NCBI GenBank assembly: GCA_947179155.2
Contig: OX359265.1
Location: 60,924,754 to 60,988,753, forward strand
DNA: 64,000 nucleotides
DNA from: Hedera helix
Lineage: Eukaryota; Streptophyta; Magnoliopsida; Apiales; Araliaceae
Reading direction: 5' to 3'
Positions 1 through 11,035 of this stretch are shown one piece after another (positions within the stretch are counted from its first letter, which is position 1; each line of letters starts with the position of its first letter). A model generated the notes under the pieces. That model ran no database searches and had not been told where the DNA came from. It worked only from the letters and a program-made list of their open reading frames with translations. A program made the translations under genes and the position numbers.

Positions 1-108
1 CGTATGTTTTTCCAGTTCAATATAGTGTTTGAATTGTTTATTATATTGGATATGCAGCCTTTTTTATTGCTTTAACACTTGGTATATCACAAATGACCAA
101 AAATGTAG

Positions 109-2514
109 GTTCCATCACTGCTCTTCTCGCAAGTTGATTTCTGCATTTTCTCATTCTGCTGAGGTTTGCACAAACTCCATATTTGGCACCGAGGGACCTT
201 CTTCTCCAAATCTTCCATCCTCTGTCTCAAGATTAAGAGGAAAAAATTGCAAAAGTAGGAAATGGGCACAAAGCAATTACCAGTTTACAACTAAGCAGCA
301 CCCAGTAAAGAAATTAAGCAGTAAATCCTCATGGGTGACTTCAGAATATATTAAGGAGATGAAAACTGGATTTGGAAATGAAAGATCAAAAACAGTTGGT
401 GGTTCACAAGCAGGCTCGGTTTGTGAAAGCAGTTTAACTGACACTGCTGGACCAAGTCGTTCCACAATGAATGCTAGTTTTGGGCAATCAAAATCCAATT
501 CAGATGCTACAGTTCTTAAGGAAGTTGAAAGAAATTTAATAAGCACCATTACATCTGAAAGTAATGAGGGAAATCAACAGAAATTACTTGATGTATCAAG
601 GCACATTAGTGGTCATACTAGTGGGCTCTTGTCTTCTCTAAGAATTAGTCTTATTAGAAAAAGTTGTGTTACAAGGCCAGCGTCAAGAGTGGAGATTAAC
701 AGAGCGAGGAAATCTGAAGGCTCTAAATCTTCTTCAAGTAAATCCAGTGTTGGTTCTTCTTCAAACCCTGGTTATGATGGTAAGAAAATGACAAGAAGCG
801 GAATACTATATAACGACAAGACTCCCGATAGTAGAAATGCTATGAGAATCTCTCGAGTTCCAGAGAATGAAGTGAACGGCCCAACCATGTCCAAGGCCCC
901 TGCTGTCCAAGTTCAGAATACAATTTCTAATTCTAGACAGAGAACAGAAACTGTTTATCCGAATTCCGTTAACCATGAAACTTCCAAAGCTAAGGTGAGA
1001 AGCTGCAAAATTGAAACACTTTGATTGGGTTAACTGAATCATGTGCCTTGGGTTACTGCAATTATCATGAACTTTGAGAATTGTTACTAACCATTGATAG
1101 TTTTTTTAGATAAAACTAATTATTGATAATTTTCTTAGATAAATCTAACTATTGATAAAAAAAATTATAAAACTAATTATTGATAAATTTTGATACCATA
1201 AACAACATATGCATTGGAAAATAGGCATTAAAAGTTTGCTTTTTGTCATAATCATTCTTGATTATGCTGCTTATCATATGTAGTTTTGATATTTAGATGT
1301 TCTTGTGAACAGGCCGCAAACATGGTTTCTGAATTGTTCTTAAATCTTGCAGGTTCAACATCATACTGTTCGAGCAAAAGTTTTGATGCCACATGGGATC
1401 AACAAACCAGATCAGTGGACTGGTTCTAGAGCTAAGGACAAAGTTCAAGCCAGTGATCGGGGAAATAGATTTCCAGGTGCTGATAAAGAGAATGCATTAC
1501 AGATAATGGCTGTTAATCAGAATTCCATGACCAGAAGGAAAGTATCCGGAGCCCTGGCGCAGGTTCAGAAAGCAACCAAGGCAAGCAAACCAGTAAAGAC
1601 TGATGGGGGAAAACCAGTTGGCCCAAAGGTATAGTTGTTTTTACCTAACTGGTTGGCCTTTTGGATTTTGTTTCCAATCTAAATGCTCTCTCTTTCCTAA
1701 GCAAAAGACTTCATCTGAAAGTTAATTTTTCAAAGAAAAGTTTGACTTAATTTGATCAATAACTTTGAATATCACGAGATTAACTACCTAGAGTTTCAAT
1801 GGCTGCTGTTTTGGAATATCCTGGAAAGGAGAGGACTTTTGATTTGAAAGAGAATCACAAACACACACACATTCCTCCAAACCCCTTCATTGTGAAGATA
1901 TGTACTTTTTGGGTCTAGATAAAGTAATAAAAAACGAAATCAATTAACTCTAAATTTTGGGCATGCATCAAGTCTTGAGTATTGGAAGTACTCTTTCATT
2001 ATCACTTCTTGACAAATGAATACAATATGGTCATATTATAGAAGTTCTATTTGATGTAAACTCGTGCTTTTCAGTTTGATAGTTTCGTGAATCTGTTTAA
2101 TATTATTGACTACTGAGTTTCTCCAACTCCAATGAGTAATGCCATTTGTGCTGAACTGCTGAAGGTGCAGTTTACACCAGTAACAAGGTATTCATATGCT
2201 ATATTGGGTAAAATTACACTGTCGTAGCCTTTGTCCAGTTTGATGTTATCAGTGCTGCACTTGAGTAATTTCCGTTTGTGGTGTTGCTTCTAGATTGTGA
2301 CTTCATTCATGCTTTAAGTTAAACAGATAGATGGATTTAAACAGAAGTTTAATGCCCCTTATCATGATACCTTACCACCGACAATTTGTTCATTCTTGTA
2401 CATTTTGATTCAGTGTTTGATTTCTTATGGGGTTTCATGCAGGGGAACATCAATTGTCGAAGTGGAGAAAAGAAGTCCCAAACAAACATGGTTCAGAAGG
2501 TCTACCTGCGGTAG
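109..2514 (+). CDS. 3' part of an unrecognised Ser/basic-rich protein gene (5' end outside window)
   Basis: Three exons are supported: about 109-994, 1353-1628 and 2443-2514. All join in phase 0 with GT-AG introns (donors AAG|GTGAGA and AAG|GTATAG; acceptors TTGCAG and ATGCAG), and the stop TAG is at 2512-2514. The acceptor TGTAG before 109 is the likely start of the first visible exon; earlier exons lie left of the window. The visible part is about 410 residues, rich in Ser, Lys, Arg and Asn, with no predicted membrane segment and low-complexity serine runs (about 718-765), so it looks largely disordered. An internal piece reads ADKENALQIMAVNQNS and is followed by a basic stretch. I do not recognise the family and infer no function. 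Confidence is moderate that this is a real gene end and low for the left exon boundary. Confidence 0.6.
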
Positions 2515-3902
2515 TAGCAATGCATTACAAATGTATATATAGACTAAACTTACTTTAAGCTTTTCCCTTGAGCAAGTGTAAACAAGATTTTCACCTTTTG
2601 GTTTTCTTATGAAATTGGTCAATATGGTGCCCAACCCCAATGTAAAGCATACTTTTTTTCCCATTTGTTCCAGCAACTATCCTCTATTTTCAGCTTTAAA
2701 AGCCTTGATGGAGTTTTGTTCAGTAACAACTTTTTGTTGGAACATCTGGATTACCACCGGGTTTCCCGGATTTGCTTGCGCGATTTGCACTTCTGATTGA
2801 TTCCATTAAGCTTAATTTATTAGCTTACCTCTTTCTTAGATAAGCAGACTGGCTTTATACGGTAATCTTTAATTCTCAAAACTTTCGAGGCCTAAAAGCT
2901 ACAATGGAAATATTTTCGCCAATCGAACTTTATTGTAATCGATACTAACACTAGGCAACATGTTACTCCCTCGCTCTGTCCCAAAATTATGAGAACCATA
3001 GTCACTACCCGTACACAAAATAAATAGCTCAACTATTTGAAGGAGTAAATACAATAATCAATAAATTTAATTAGAGACATCGTTAGTTTAATAGAAAAAT
3101 CCAATGAACTAAGGAGAGAAAATTAACAGACCCAGGAGGAGCGAAGAAGCTGGGGAGGGAAAGAGCACATGATCAGCTGGAATAGTGGAGGCCTGGCACG
3201 TGACTTTGGGAAGTCCTTGTGGACTTCACCTCCGTAGCTTGGGATAATGGAGAGAACATCGATCCATGCTAGAACAAAGCTGAAAATCAACAAATTCATA
3301 CATTAATCGTGTGTGCATTTGATATATTAATTTCTTTGTAGGGCTAGTGTTACCGGGGAAGGGGTAGCAGGAGAGAGAGAGAGAGAGAGAGAGAGTAATG
3401 GCAGCCATGGAGGAATTAGTGTTGAGTAGTGTTTGCTATTTATTATGCTATGCTATGCTATGTTTAAAAGAAAAAGAAGAAATACTGTACTATGGTATGA
3501 TATTTGTGTAAAATTCCTATCCGACGGAACTTTTTTGTTGGTTTGTTTAGGGGGCCGGACACTTTCATATGCCCAATTAAATTACGTACATTAGGTTCAA
3601 ATCATGGTTTTTACTTGGACAACCTCAAACGTATATGATGATGGTTCCTCTCTCTCTCTCTCTCGTTGTGATTTTACCCATTTTTAGTATTTTAATTTAC
3701 ATTTGGAAATTGTATATTGAAAATAATTTTCTTAATATCATACTTGCGATATATTTATTATTAACTTGGATAAAATATTTAGAATTGTGGTGTTAATATA
3801 TAATACCAAATTCCAAACGTAATTTGAAATTGTCTATAATTTTGTTACTTCACCTAATCACAAATTCATGTGAATAATTCAATACCATTAAAAGTGTAAA
3901 AC

Positions 3903-3947
<45 letters not shown>

Positions 3948-4046
3948 TTGGGTTAGCTGGGAGGGCACACATTGTCTCGAGGGAATAAAAATGTACTTGA
4001 AGATTTAATAAATTCGATTTGATGTACTACGCCATAACCTCAACAT
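2515..4046. other. Intergenic: 3' flank of first gene and upstream region of cyclin gene A
   Basis: No gene is seen. It contains a short MITE-like segment (about 2965-3048, beginning TTACTCCCTC and ending AGGAGTAA), a small perfect hairpin GAAGTCC-ttgt-GGACTTC near 3210, a (GA)n run at about 3373-3396, a (CT)n run near 3648-3665 and a (TA)n run at 3906-3944. Short ORFs here encode only the repeats. Confidence 0.6.
3906..3944. repeat. (TA)n microsatellite
   Basis: About 19 uninterrupted TA units lie upstream of the first cyclin gene. It is a typical AT dinucleotide repeat with no further function visible. Confidence 0.95.
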
Positions 4047-4100
4047 GAGTCACCTCGTCATCCAGATTTGAATGAGCTGAGCTGGGTACAGTATAAATAA
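4047..4100 (+). promoter_or_regulatory. Core promoter of cyclin gene A: conserved block plus TATA box
   Basis: The block GAGTCACCTCGT...CAGATTTGAA (4047-4072) recurs almost unchanged upstream of the second cyclin gene (7692-7714). A TATAAATAA box lies at 4092-4100, about 210 bp before the ATG. Conservation of the block between otherwise diverged upstream regions suggests a retained regulatory segment from the duplication; its binding protein is unknown. Confidence 0.5.
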
Positions 4101-4309
4101 CTGCCCGCCCTGCCAATATTTGGACACCAACTCCCTCGCTTCATCCTTTCCATAACCAACTAGCCATTAGCCGCTTAGGTCTCAGAGAGAGAATAAAGGC
4201 CGTTATACAGACCTCTCTTTCATTCCTAATTCGTTCCAGTTTTATCGATCTGCAACAAAGCTCTGAAACTCCAAACATCCTCCTAAGAAACAACAAGAGA
4301 GAGAGAGAT

Positions 4310-6548
4310 ATGGAAGTCGCTGCATACAATCGGTTTATTCATGCAGAAGAGATTGAAGCATTCGAGAGGCTCTCCCGAATCGAATTACAATACACGGTCC
4401 CTCTTGAGTACTTGCAGAACAAAAGTGCCAGAGTTCTTCGTGAATACGCTCTCACTTACATCCAACATGTAAATTAAAATCAGCTCTCTCTTGCTTTGAT
4501 TCTGTTTCATCATCTTTCTGATATATTCATCGATTTTTGATTCCTGATTCTTAAGTTATGATGGTTTGTTTGTTAATACAGATCTCCAAGTGCGAGAACT
4601 TTGATGCGTTCGTGCCCTATCTTGCTATGAACTACTTCGATCGATTCCTCGCAAAGCGCCAAGTACCGGTAAATTTCAGGAAAAAAGAAAAGAAAGAAAG
4701 TTGAACATTCTCTATAGCACTTCACTTTTTTTCTAACTAATATATAGCTGTTTGTTTCCTATTTATGAACGACTGTGAAAAAAACGATACTCTTTAAACA
4801 ATATGTTTTCAGTTTTGTTGTGGATGATCTCATGTAGCGGAAACTTTACGAATGAAAATCTGTTTGTTTCGTTCTCTGGAATTAAAAGAAGCTGAAAAAA
4901 TTCGAAGTTTTCTCAAGAATTCAAGATCCTATCTGTTAATTTGTTTCCTAAATTGATGTAGGAAATCTTTAAGGAAATAAAATAAACTTGTAGGATTACG
5001 TTTTTATTTGTTGTTCCGTGTCACGTTTTCACGTAATGAAAAAGATTAGGATTCGTTTTTCTCATAATTATTAATTTTTTTCACCATTTTGATTGTTTTA
5101 TTACATTTTGCTAGCCGGTCATATCCATTGAACAAGAGAACTTCAATCTGTTTGTGGTCTGTTGCCTTACAATTGCTTGGAAGATGAGGATGAAGTCCTT
5201 CCAAGTCTTTACGTATCTGGTAATTTAACTGAATTTGAGGTTTCCATGTCTTTTGTCGTTATTTCTCAGAAAATTAGGCAAATAATTTTGTTTACCTGAT
5301 CACCTCTTTAACAGTCGGAGCGAGATCTGAAATTCACCACCAAGAATGTAATGAAAATGGAGCTGAGTATACTAGATTCACTGGAATGGCGAATGAGATC
5401 CTTGACTCCTATTTGCTTTGCCGAATATTTCACTAAACTCTTGCCTCTGCCTCAGAACTTCAAGCGCCGACCTGTTCGTCAGATTATCATCCAAACTCAA
5501 GCTGGTTCAAAACAACTACTACTACTACTTTAGATCTTTTCAAATTTCATCTAGTTCTACTCTGTTTTGTTTATGATACGATTAAAAGTGAGGAGGAGAA
5601 GTAATGTCCCATATATTACGCTTACTTGATCTTCATTGGAATTAAATTGAAGTGTTCTTTCTATAAGTTCCCTTCATTTTTTTTATTAGCAGCGAAACAG
5701 AGTAGAACAGAGGTCGAGAAAAGTATTTACATAATGAATTGATGATTTGCTTTTGATTTTCTATTCAACCAGATATCGGATTTACACAGTTCAGGCCATC
5801 AATTGTCGGAGCATCTGCTGTTCTCTGTGCCTTGTCAAGGCTATATCCAGGAGAATATAATGATTTCAGAGCAGCCATTTGCAGATTGCTTAGGGGCGTA
5901 CGTAATCAGCTCAACAAACTCGTACAAAATAATTTTATCTTATTTAACGTTTAGCATATTACTTAAATTCTATAAATTTGTTTCATACAGAGGGAAGCTG
6001 AGCTGCCAAAATGCATGGCGGCGATAGACACGGTGTTTGAAGCTAAGCTGAGGGCCCTGAGTGCGAAAAGCGAGGAATTGAGACCGCCTAAGCCAGCAGC
6101 CGGTGAATTGTCGAGCTCGCTGCCCGCCGGAGCTACAACCGGCGCATCTTCCAGTCCACGGCAGATAGGAGGCGCAGAGACACCTACCGGATCGAGGAGG
6201 ACTGGTGAAATATCGACGTCACTTCTAGAAGCCGCTGTGCCACCTGGAGCGAGCATTAAAGACATAACGGGCGAGCCAACCGGAGATGTTGGGGGGAAGA
6301 TCTCTCGCAGAAGTGGCAAAGAGCCGGCCGTCGAGGACATAATTGTAGAGATAGACAAGGTGCGGGAGTTGACGGAGAGTGAGTACGACGCGCTGACGGA
6401 TTTCGAGCTGGAATGGAATGATCCTAAGGCTCCCAAAGTGGAGATTCCGTCGATTGGTGACATTAGGGGTTTGGGCATCATTCATGCACTGGCCAACTGC
6501 TGCCCTAGTCTCGTCAGTGAGCTTGTTAATCGCTGCCCCATTCTCTAG
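4310..6548 (+). CDS. D-type cyclin, CYCD6-like (tandem copy A)
   Basis: Six exons: 4310-4468, 4582-4668, 5115-5219, 5315-5504, 5773-5897, 5991-6548. They give 407 aa with consistent phases and GT-AG borders. D cyclins bind and activate CDKA/CDKB kinases at G1/S or in formative divisions. The cyclin N-box is clear: NYFDRFL at residues 70-76, a CCLTIAWKMR helix in exon 3, and LEWRMRSLTP around Trp142, which closely resembles Arabidopsis CYCD6;1. A cyclin-C-like segment follows (FRPSIVGASAVLCA, exon 5). No LxCxE retinoblastoma-binding motif is seen near the N terminus, as in CYCD6;1. The C-terminal ~170 residues (exon 6) are acidic and rich in Pro/Ser/Thr, PEST-like, ending after ELEWNDPKAPK. 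The ATG follows a GA-rich leader. Copy B is 1.4 kb downstream with the same exon sizes 2-4. Family assignment is strong; the exact CYCD subgroup is inferred. Confidence 0.85.
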
Positions 6549-6592
6549 CCTGGCTGTTAGGCCTAGTATAACAAGGTCCGTCGGTCCAACAA

Positions 6593-6628
<36 letters not shown>

Positions 6629-7459
6629 CAATACAAGTACACATGGAAGGTCTTGCTATTCTTCCGACTGAAATCACCGCAGATCGATGGAGTGAACTAC
6701 TCGTTGATGGTCATGCTTCTTCTATCTAGTAAATCACCTAGCTAGCTTGCTTGATGTAATTTTCTAGGATTCTATCATCACCAACAAAAAAGATCCTTTT
6801 GGGGAGCGCTCAGTTTACACCAGGCACGTGTAATTTCATTCATGCATTAGAGAGAGGGTAAATGCAACTGAAAATGAGATTTTTAGTTTGTTAGATTTTT
6901 TGGTGTGTGGATATTTCTTCTTATTACGGACAAACTTATTAGTGTTCTTCTAGTTCAACTGACAATGAATAATAACTGGTTTCCAAAATTATTTGGTTTG
7001 TCCTTGGCCTTGCTTGCTTCAAATGTTCACATCATTCATTCTTCAAGTCCTAATAAATTTAGACGTGGACTTGAACTCCGTCCTAGACAACTTAACCCCA
7101 ACATATTATTTTTTATTTGTATTTTGAAACAAAAATGAGTTTCTCAAGAGTTCATTTTTCACCCGCGGATGGATGACATTTTAATATTATTATAGTCTGT
7201 TTTCCTTTTTGTATAATATAATTTTTAAAGAAATTAAAAAGCGAATCCATTTGATTTCTTAAAATCAAATTTTCAAAACTAATTTAAATATATAAAATTT
7301 ACTAATTGTTATTAAAACTTGAAATTAACATTACTACTCCCTTTCTTCTAAATTATAATAAGATTATTATATTAAAATTAATAATGTCATTATATTTTAA
7401 ACCAAGAGAGTATTTTTGTTATTATACATCAAAACAACAGATGGAGTCGAATATAATAA

Positions 7460-7507
<48 letters not shown>

Positions 7508-7691
7508 TAATTATTCTAAAAAGTATTAAAAATGGAGTAAAGTGAACAAAAATACTACTGTACAAAATAACCTGACTTACCGACTGATTACAGGAAAAAT
7601 GTCGGAATATTAGAATAGTCAACCAACCTTCAATTATTTATCATTCTTATCTTTGCATCCAAAAGGCCGAGTTAATGTACTCAGTTGCAGT
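6549..7691. other. Intergenic between the two cyclin genes
   Basis: No gene is supported. It holds an (ATA)n run at about 6595-6626 just past the stop codon of copy A, AT-rich sequence, a possible decayed MITE start (ACTCCCTTTCTTCTAAATT near 7336) and a (TA)n tract at about 7463-7502. Short ORFs are products of the microsatellites. Confidence 0.6.
7463..7502. repeat. (TA)n microsatellite
   Basis: About 20 TA units lie 400 bp upstream of cyclin gene B. Confidence 0.95.
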
Positions 7692-7831
7692 GAGTCACCT
7701 CGTTCAGATTTGAAAACTAAGCTCGCCCGGCGAAAGTAAAAGCAAGTACCGCCGACTCCATACGATTACTAACAAATTAGCTTGAGAGAGAGAGAGAGAG
7801 TCGGGGCAAAACTCTCAGAAGTCTATATAAG
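7692..7831 (+). promoter_or_regulatory. Promoter of cyclin gene B: conserved block, E2F-like site, TATA box
   Basis: The block at 7692-7714 matches the one upstream of copy A. CGGCGAAA at 7728-7735 fits the reverse complement of the plant E2F consensus WTTSSCSS, as found in many G1/S genes. A TATATAAG box is at 7824-7831, about 80 bp before the ATG, and a (GA)n run lies between. E2F control is an inference from the motif only. Confidence 0.5.
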
Positions 7832-7910
7832 TATAGAATAGACTCTCTAGATTACTACTCTCAGTTTTCTGAATCTCCAATACAAATTACAGAGAGAGAG
7901 AATACTCCAA

Positions 7911-9863
7911 ATGGAAGACGCTCCGTACAGTCGGAATCGGTCGCTGCCACCGGAACAAATGGAAGCATTTGAAAAGCTCTTCAGCATCGAATCAGCATTC
8001 ACAATTCCTCCAGATTACTTGCGGAACAGAAGTGCCAGGGTTATTCGTGAATATGCCGTCTTTTACATCGAAACTGTAAATTATTAGATTACATCTCATT
8101 GTCTTTGAAATATTCATGAATTATTTTTGGATTCTTGATTTATTGTATTTGCATCTGTTTCTTTTGTTATAGCTCTCAAATTGTAAGATTTTTGATGCTT
8201 CGGTGCCGTATTTTGCTATGAACAACTTGGATCGCTTCCTTTCAAAAAGTGAAATACCGGTAAACATTCTTGAATATTCTCTCGTCTTGTTACAGCTATT
8301 TAAAATTCTATTTGTTTCTTGTCTTGAAGCAAGAAATTTAGAATTCTACACATAGTTTTCTCAAGATCCTCGGAAGATGAAGGAATATGTTATGAATTCT
8401 TTCTTCTTCTCGGACCGGTAATGCAGTTTAATTTTCAACGTTTTGCTAGACGGTGATTTTCAATAAACAAGAGAACATCAATTTGTTTTTGGTCAGTTGC
8501 CTAACGATTGCTTGGAAGATGAGATTGAAATCCTTTGATATCTGTAAATTTCTGGTAAAAGTTGAACTTATTTTAGATTTTCCATGTCTCTATCTGTTGG
8601 CATTCATTCAATTCATCGGTTTATCAATCTGTACGTGCTATGTTTTTCTCATCTCTTGAACTTGATTACAGTCGGAGCGAGGACTGAAGTTTGGGAGAAA
8701 AGGGGTAATGAGAATGGAGCTCATAATACTGAATTCACTAGAATGGCGAATGAGATCCCTGACTCCGCTCTGCTTCGTCGGATACTTCATTCGTCTCTTG
8801 CCGCTGCCTCAGAACCTCACAAGACGACCTGTTCGTCAAATTATTGTCAGGACTCAAGCAGGTTAATAACTAATCAATCTTTATACCACATAATGCATTT
8901 TCAATTTCCACTGTTCGTAACAAATTAAGTTCTAGATCTTATTTCTTATCTTATGAATTATATTTGTAGTTTCAATATATATTAATTCACATATGTCCTT
9001 TTTATCCAGATATTGTATTTACAAAGTTCAGGCCATCAACTATAGCAGCATCTGCAATTCTCTGTGCATCGGCAAAGCTGTTTCCCGCCAAATATAGTGA
9101 AATCCGACGTGTCATTTTATCTTGCAGATCTTTTAGCGAAGTAATATTCTCAACAAACTCAAAAGAAGAGATTAATCAAAAAAAAAAATTTGAAAAAAAT
9201 AAAATATTTTGTAATTTCGTAAATCAATCGACATTAATTTCAAATTTCATTTCTGCCAAATAGGGGGAGCTTTCTGAATCCATGGAGAAGATAGAGACGA
9301 TGTTTGAAGCCAAGCTAAGATCACTGACTGGCGAAACGTCGAGCGGCGCCGACGTAGGGACAAGCCAGCCGCCGAAGGCAACAACCGGTGAAGCGTCGAG
9401 CACGTTGCCTCCTGGAGCTACAACAGGAGAATCTTCAAGTTCACAGACAGCTGGAGAAAGCGTTGAGGATAAATCCACTCAGGTGGGTCACAGAAGTGGG
9501 AAAGAGCCTGTAGTAGAAGAGGAAAGTGACACAATTGAAGAGATACGGAAGGTGCTGGAACCGGAACCGGAGCCGGCGCCGGCTGGGAGTGACGATTCGC
9601 TGATGGATTTCAAGCTGGAATGGATTGATCCTACGGCTCCTAAACCAGAGGTTTCGTTTGGTGGACTTTGGCGTTGCAGTTCCATAGATGCCCTGGCCAA
9701 GTGCTGGCCGATTCCCGTTATTGAAGCTCGGGAACAGACTTGGCAATTGCTGCGCCATGTGCTTGACTATTGTAACAGACCAAACCGTGGTCGTTGCGGT
9801 TACACTAAGAAAGAATTCTCTCCGGTTGAAAGCTCCTCTGATTCATTTTTTACATTATATTGA
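7911..9863 (+). CDS. D-type cyclin, CYCD6-like (tandem copy B)
   Basis: Six exons: 7911-8075, 8173-8259, 8450-8554, 8672-8861, 9010-9140, 9264-9863, giving 425 aa. Exons 2, 3 and 4 are exactly the same length as in copy A (87, 105, 190 nt), which proves tandem duplication. The cyclin box is retained (SCLTIAWKMR, LEWRMRSLTP around Trp144), but the NYFDRFL helix of copy A reads NNLDRFL here (72-78), replacing the usual aromatic residue. There is no LxCxE near the N terminus. The tail has a short internal duplication around ATTGEASS / ATTGESSS, an acidic Glu-Pro run (EPEPEPAP) and the shared motif KLEWIDPTAPK, then a copy-specific C-terminal extension ending FFTLY. It is a likely CDK partner. 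Open frame and intact splice sites indicate a functional gene. Confidence 0.83.
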
Positions 9864-11035
9864 TTTACTGCTCTAAAACATAGTAGTTATAGTAAACTAA
9901 GTAGCCAGAGAAGTAGTTGATTTGAGTCTAAATACTCACCTCATGCATGAGATGTACGTACGTAATTCATGTTTAGCTAATAGCTAGCAAGACCAGATAC
10001 ACTAGTCTATGTAACAGTACTCAGTTTTCGCAGATGAATAGAATTTAATGTTGCATTATAAATTACACAGAAATGAAATAGAGAAATGACTTGTATATTG
10101 ACAAAAGATTCTTATTTGTCCTTTTGTTTTGAAGTACATAAACTCATTGACATATGCGAAAATGTCCTCCTCCTAAGATTTGTCGGGTTTGTTTCTCCTA
10201 ATTTTCTCTTTTTAAGCCTTTTTATTGAGACTGAACTTCTAATTTTTTTGAATTAATATAATGGACCTTAGAGGAAGATATAGAATGACTCATTACAATT
10301 AAAATGAAATGAATCATTCCAATCTCCATTTCATTCTCTTCGTAACATCAAAGTGCTACAGGCTGAAATATTAAAATATGATGAACGGACGGATCAGCAA
10401 GCATGATTGTATTTTTATTCCACTAGGAACTCGCAACACGGTTACCTTAACTATCCTCGTCCTGTCCTGCACCTAAACCACATGCATTTGCCAACCAACT
10501 TCTGAGATAATACAAACCGCCTCATGAATCAGCTCTTAAATCACTAATTTATAAACCCTGAAATTAGATCATAAAATTGACCTCCAAAAATACAATCCAT
10601 ACATTTTAACTTCTTCCCTCTCAACAGGATATAGCCCGCCCATAAAGCCTTTCATCTACACTTGCTGTAAAGATCATTATAGCTCATATGATCCTATTAA
10701 ATTAGTTTTATTTATTTTCCTTGGATAACTATTCTACCAAGTCATTATTACCCATAAACTCCTTCAAACAGAAGAGCTCACGCCCACACCCACACACAAC
10801 TTTAAAAATAACACAGAGAATGTGAAAATAGAGTTTTTTTTAATGTGAAAATAGAGTTGTTCTCTAAGCAACTGGTATAAACCAAGGGTCAATGAGAAAA
10901 AAACAGAAGGCAATGGTGCAAAGGCCTTTTTACAGAAAAATAAGGGTCCGTACACTTCCATGAAAAAACTCCACTCCCTGCTTTGCAAACTCTTGAATTC
11001 CTAGGGTCTTTCAAACCTTGCAAATATCATGTCTT
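9864..11035. other. Intergenic between convergent cyclin B (+) and UBP14 (-)
   Basis: No gene is seen. The region carries the 3' flanks of both genes; polyadenylation signals for UBP14 should lie just below 11036 on the minus strand. No transposon ends were recognised. Confidence 0.6.

Noticed and set aside
6225..6677. Minus-strand ORF opposite the cyclin A tail
   Set aside because: Shadow of exon 6; its poly-Ile comes from the (ATA)n tract. The plus-strand frame continues a cyclin and has matching introns.
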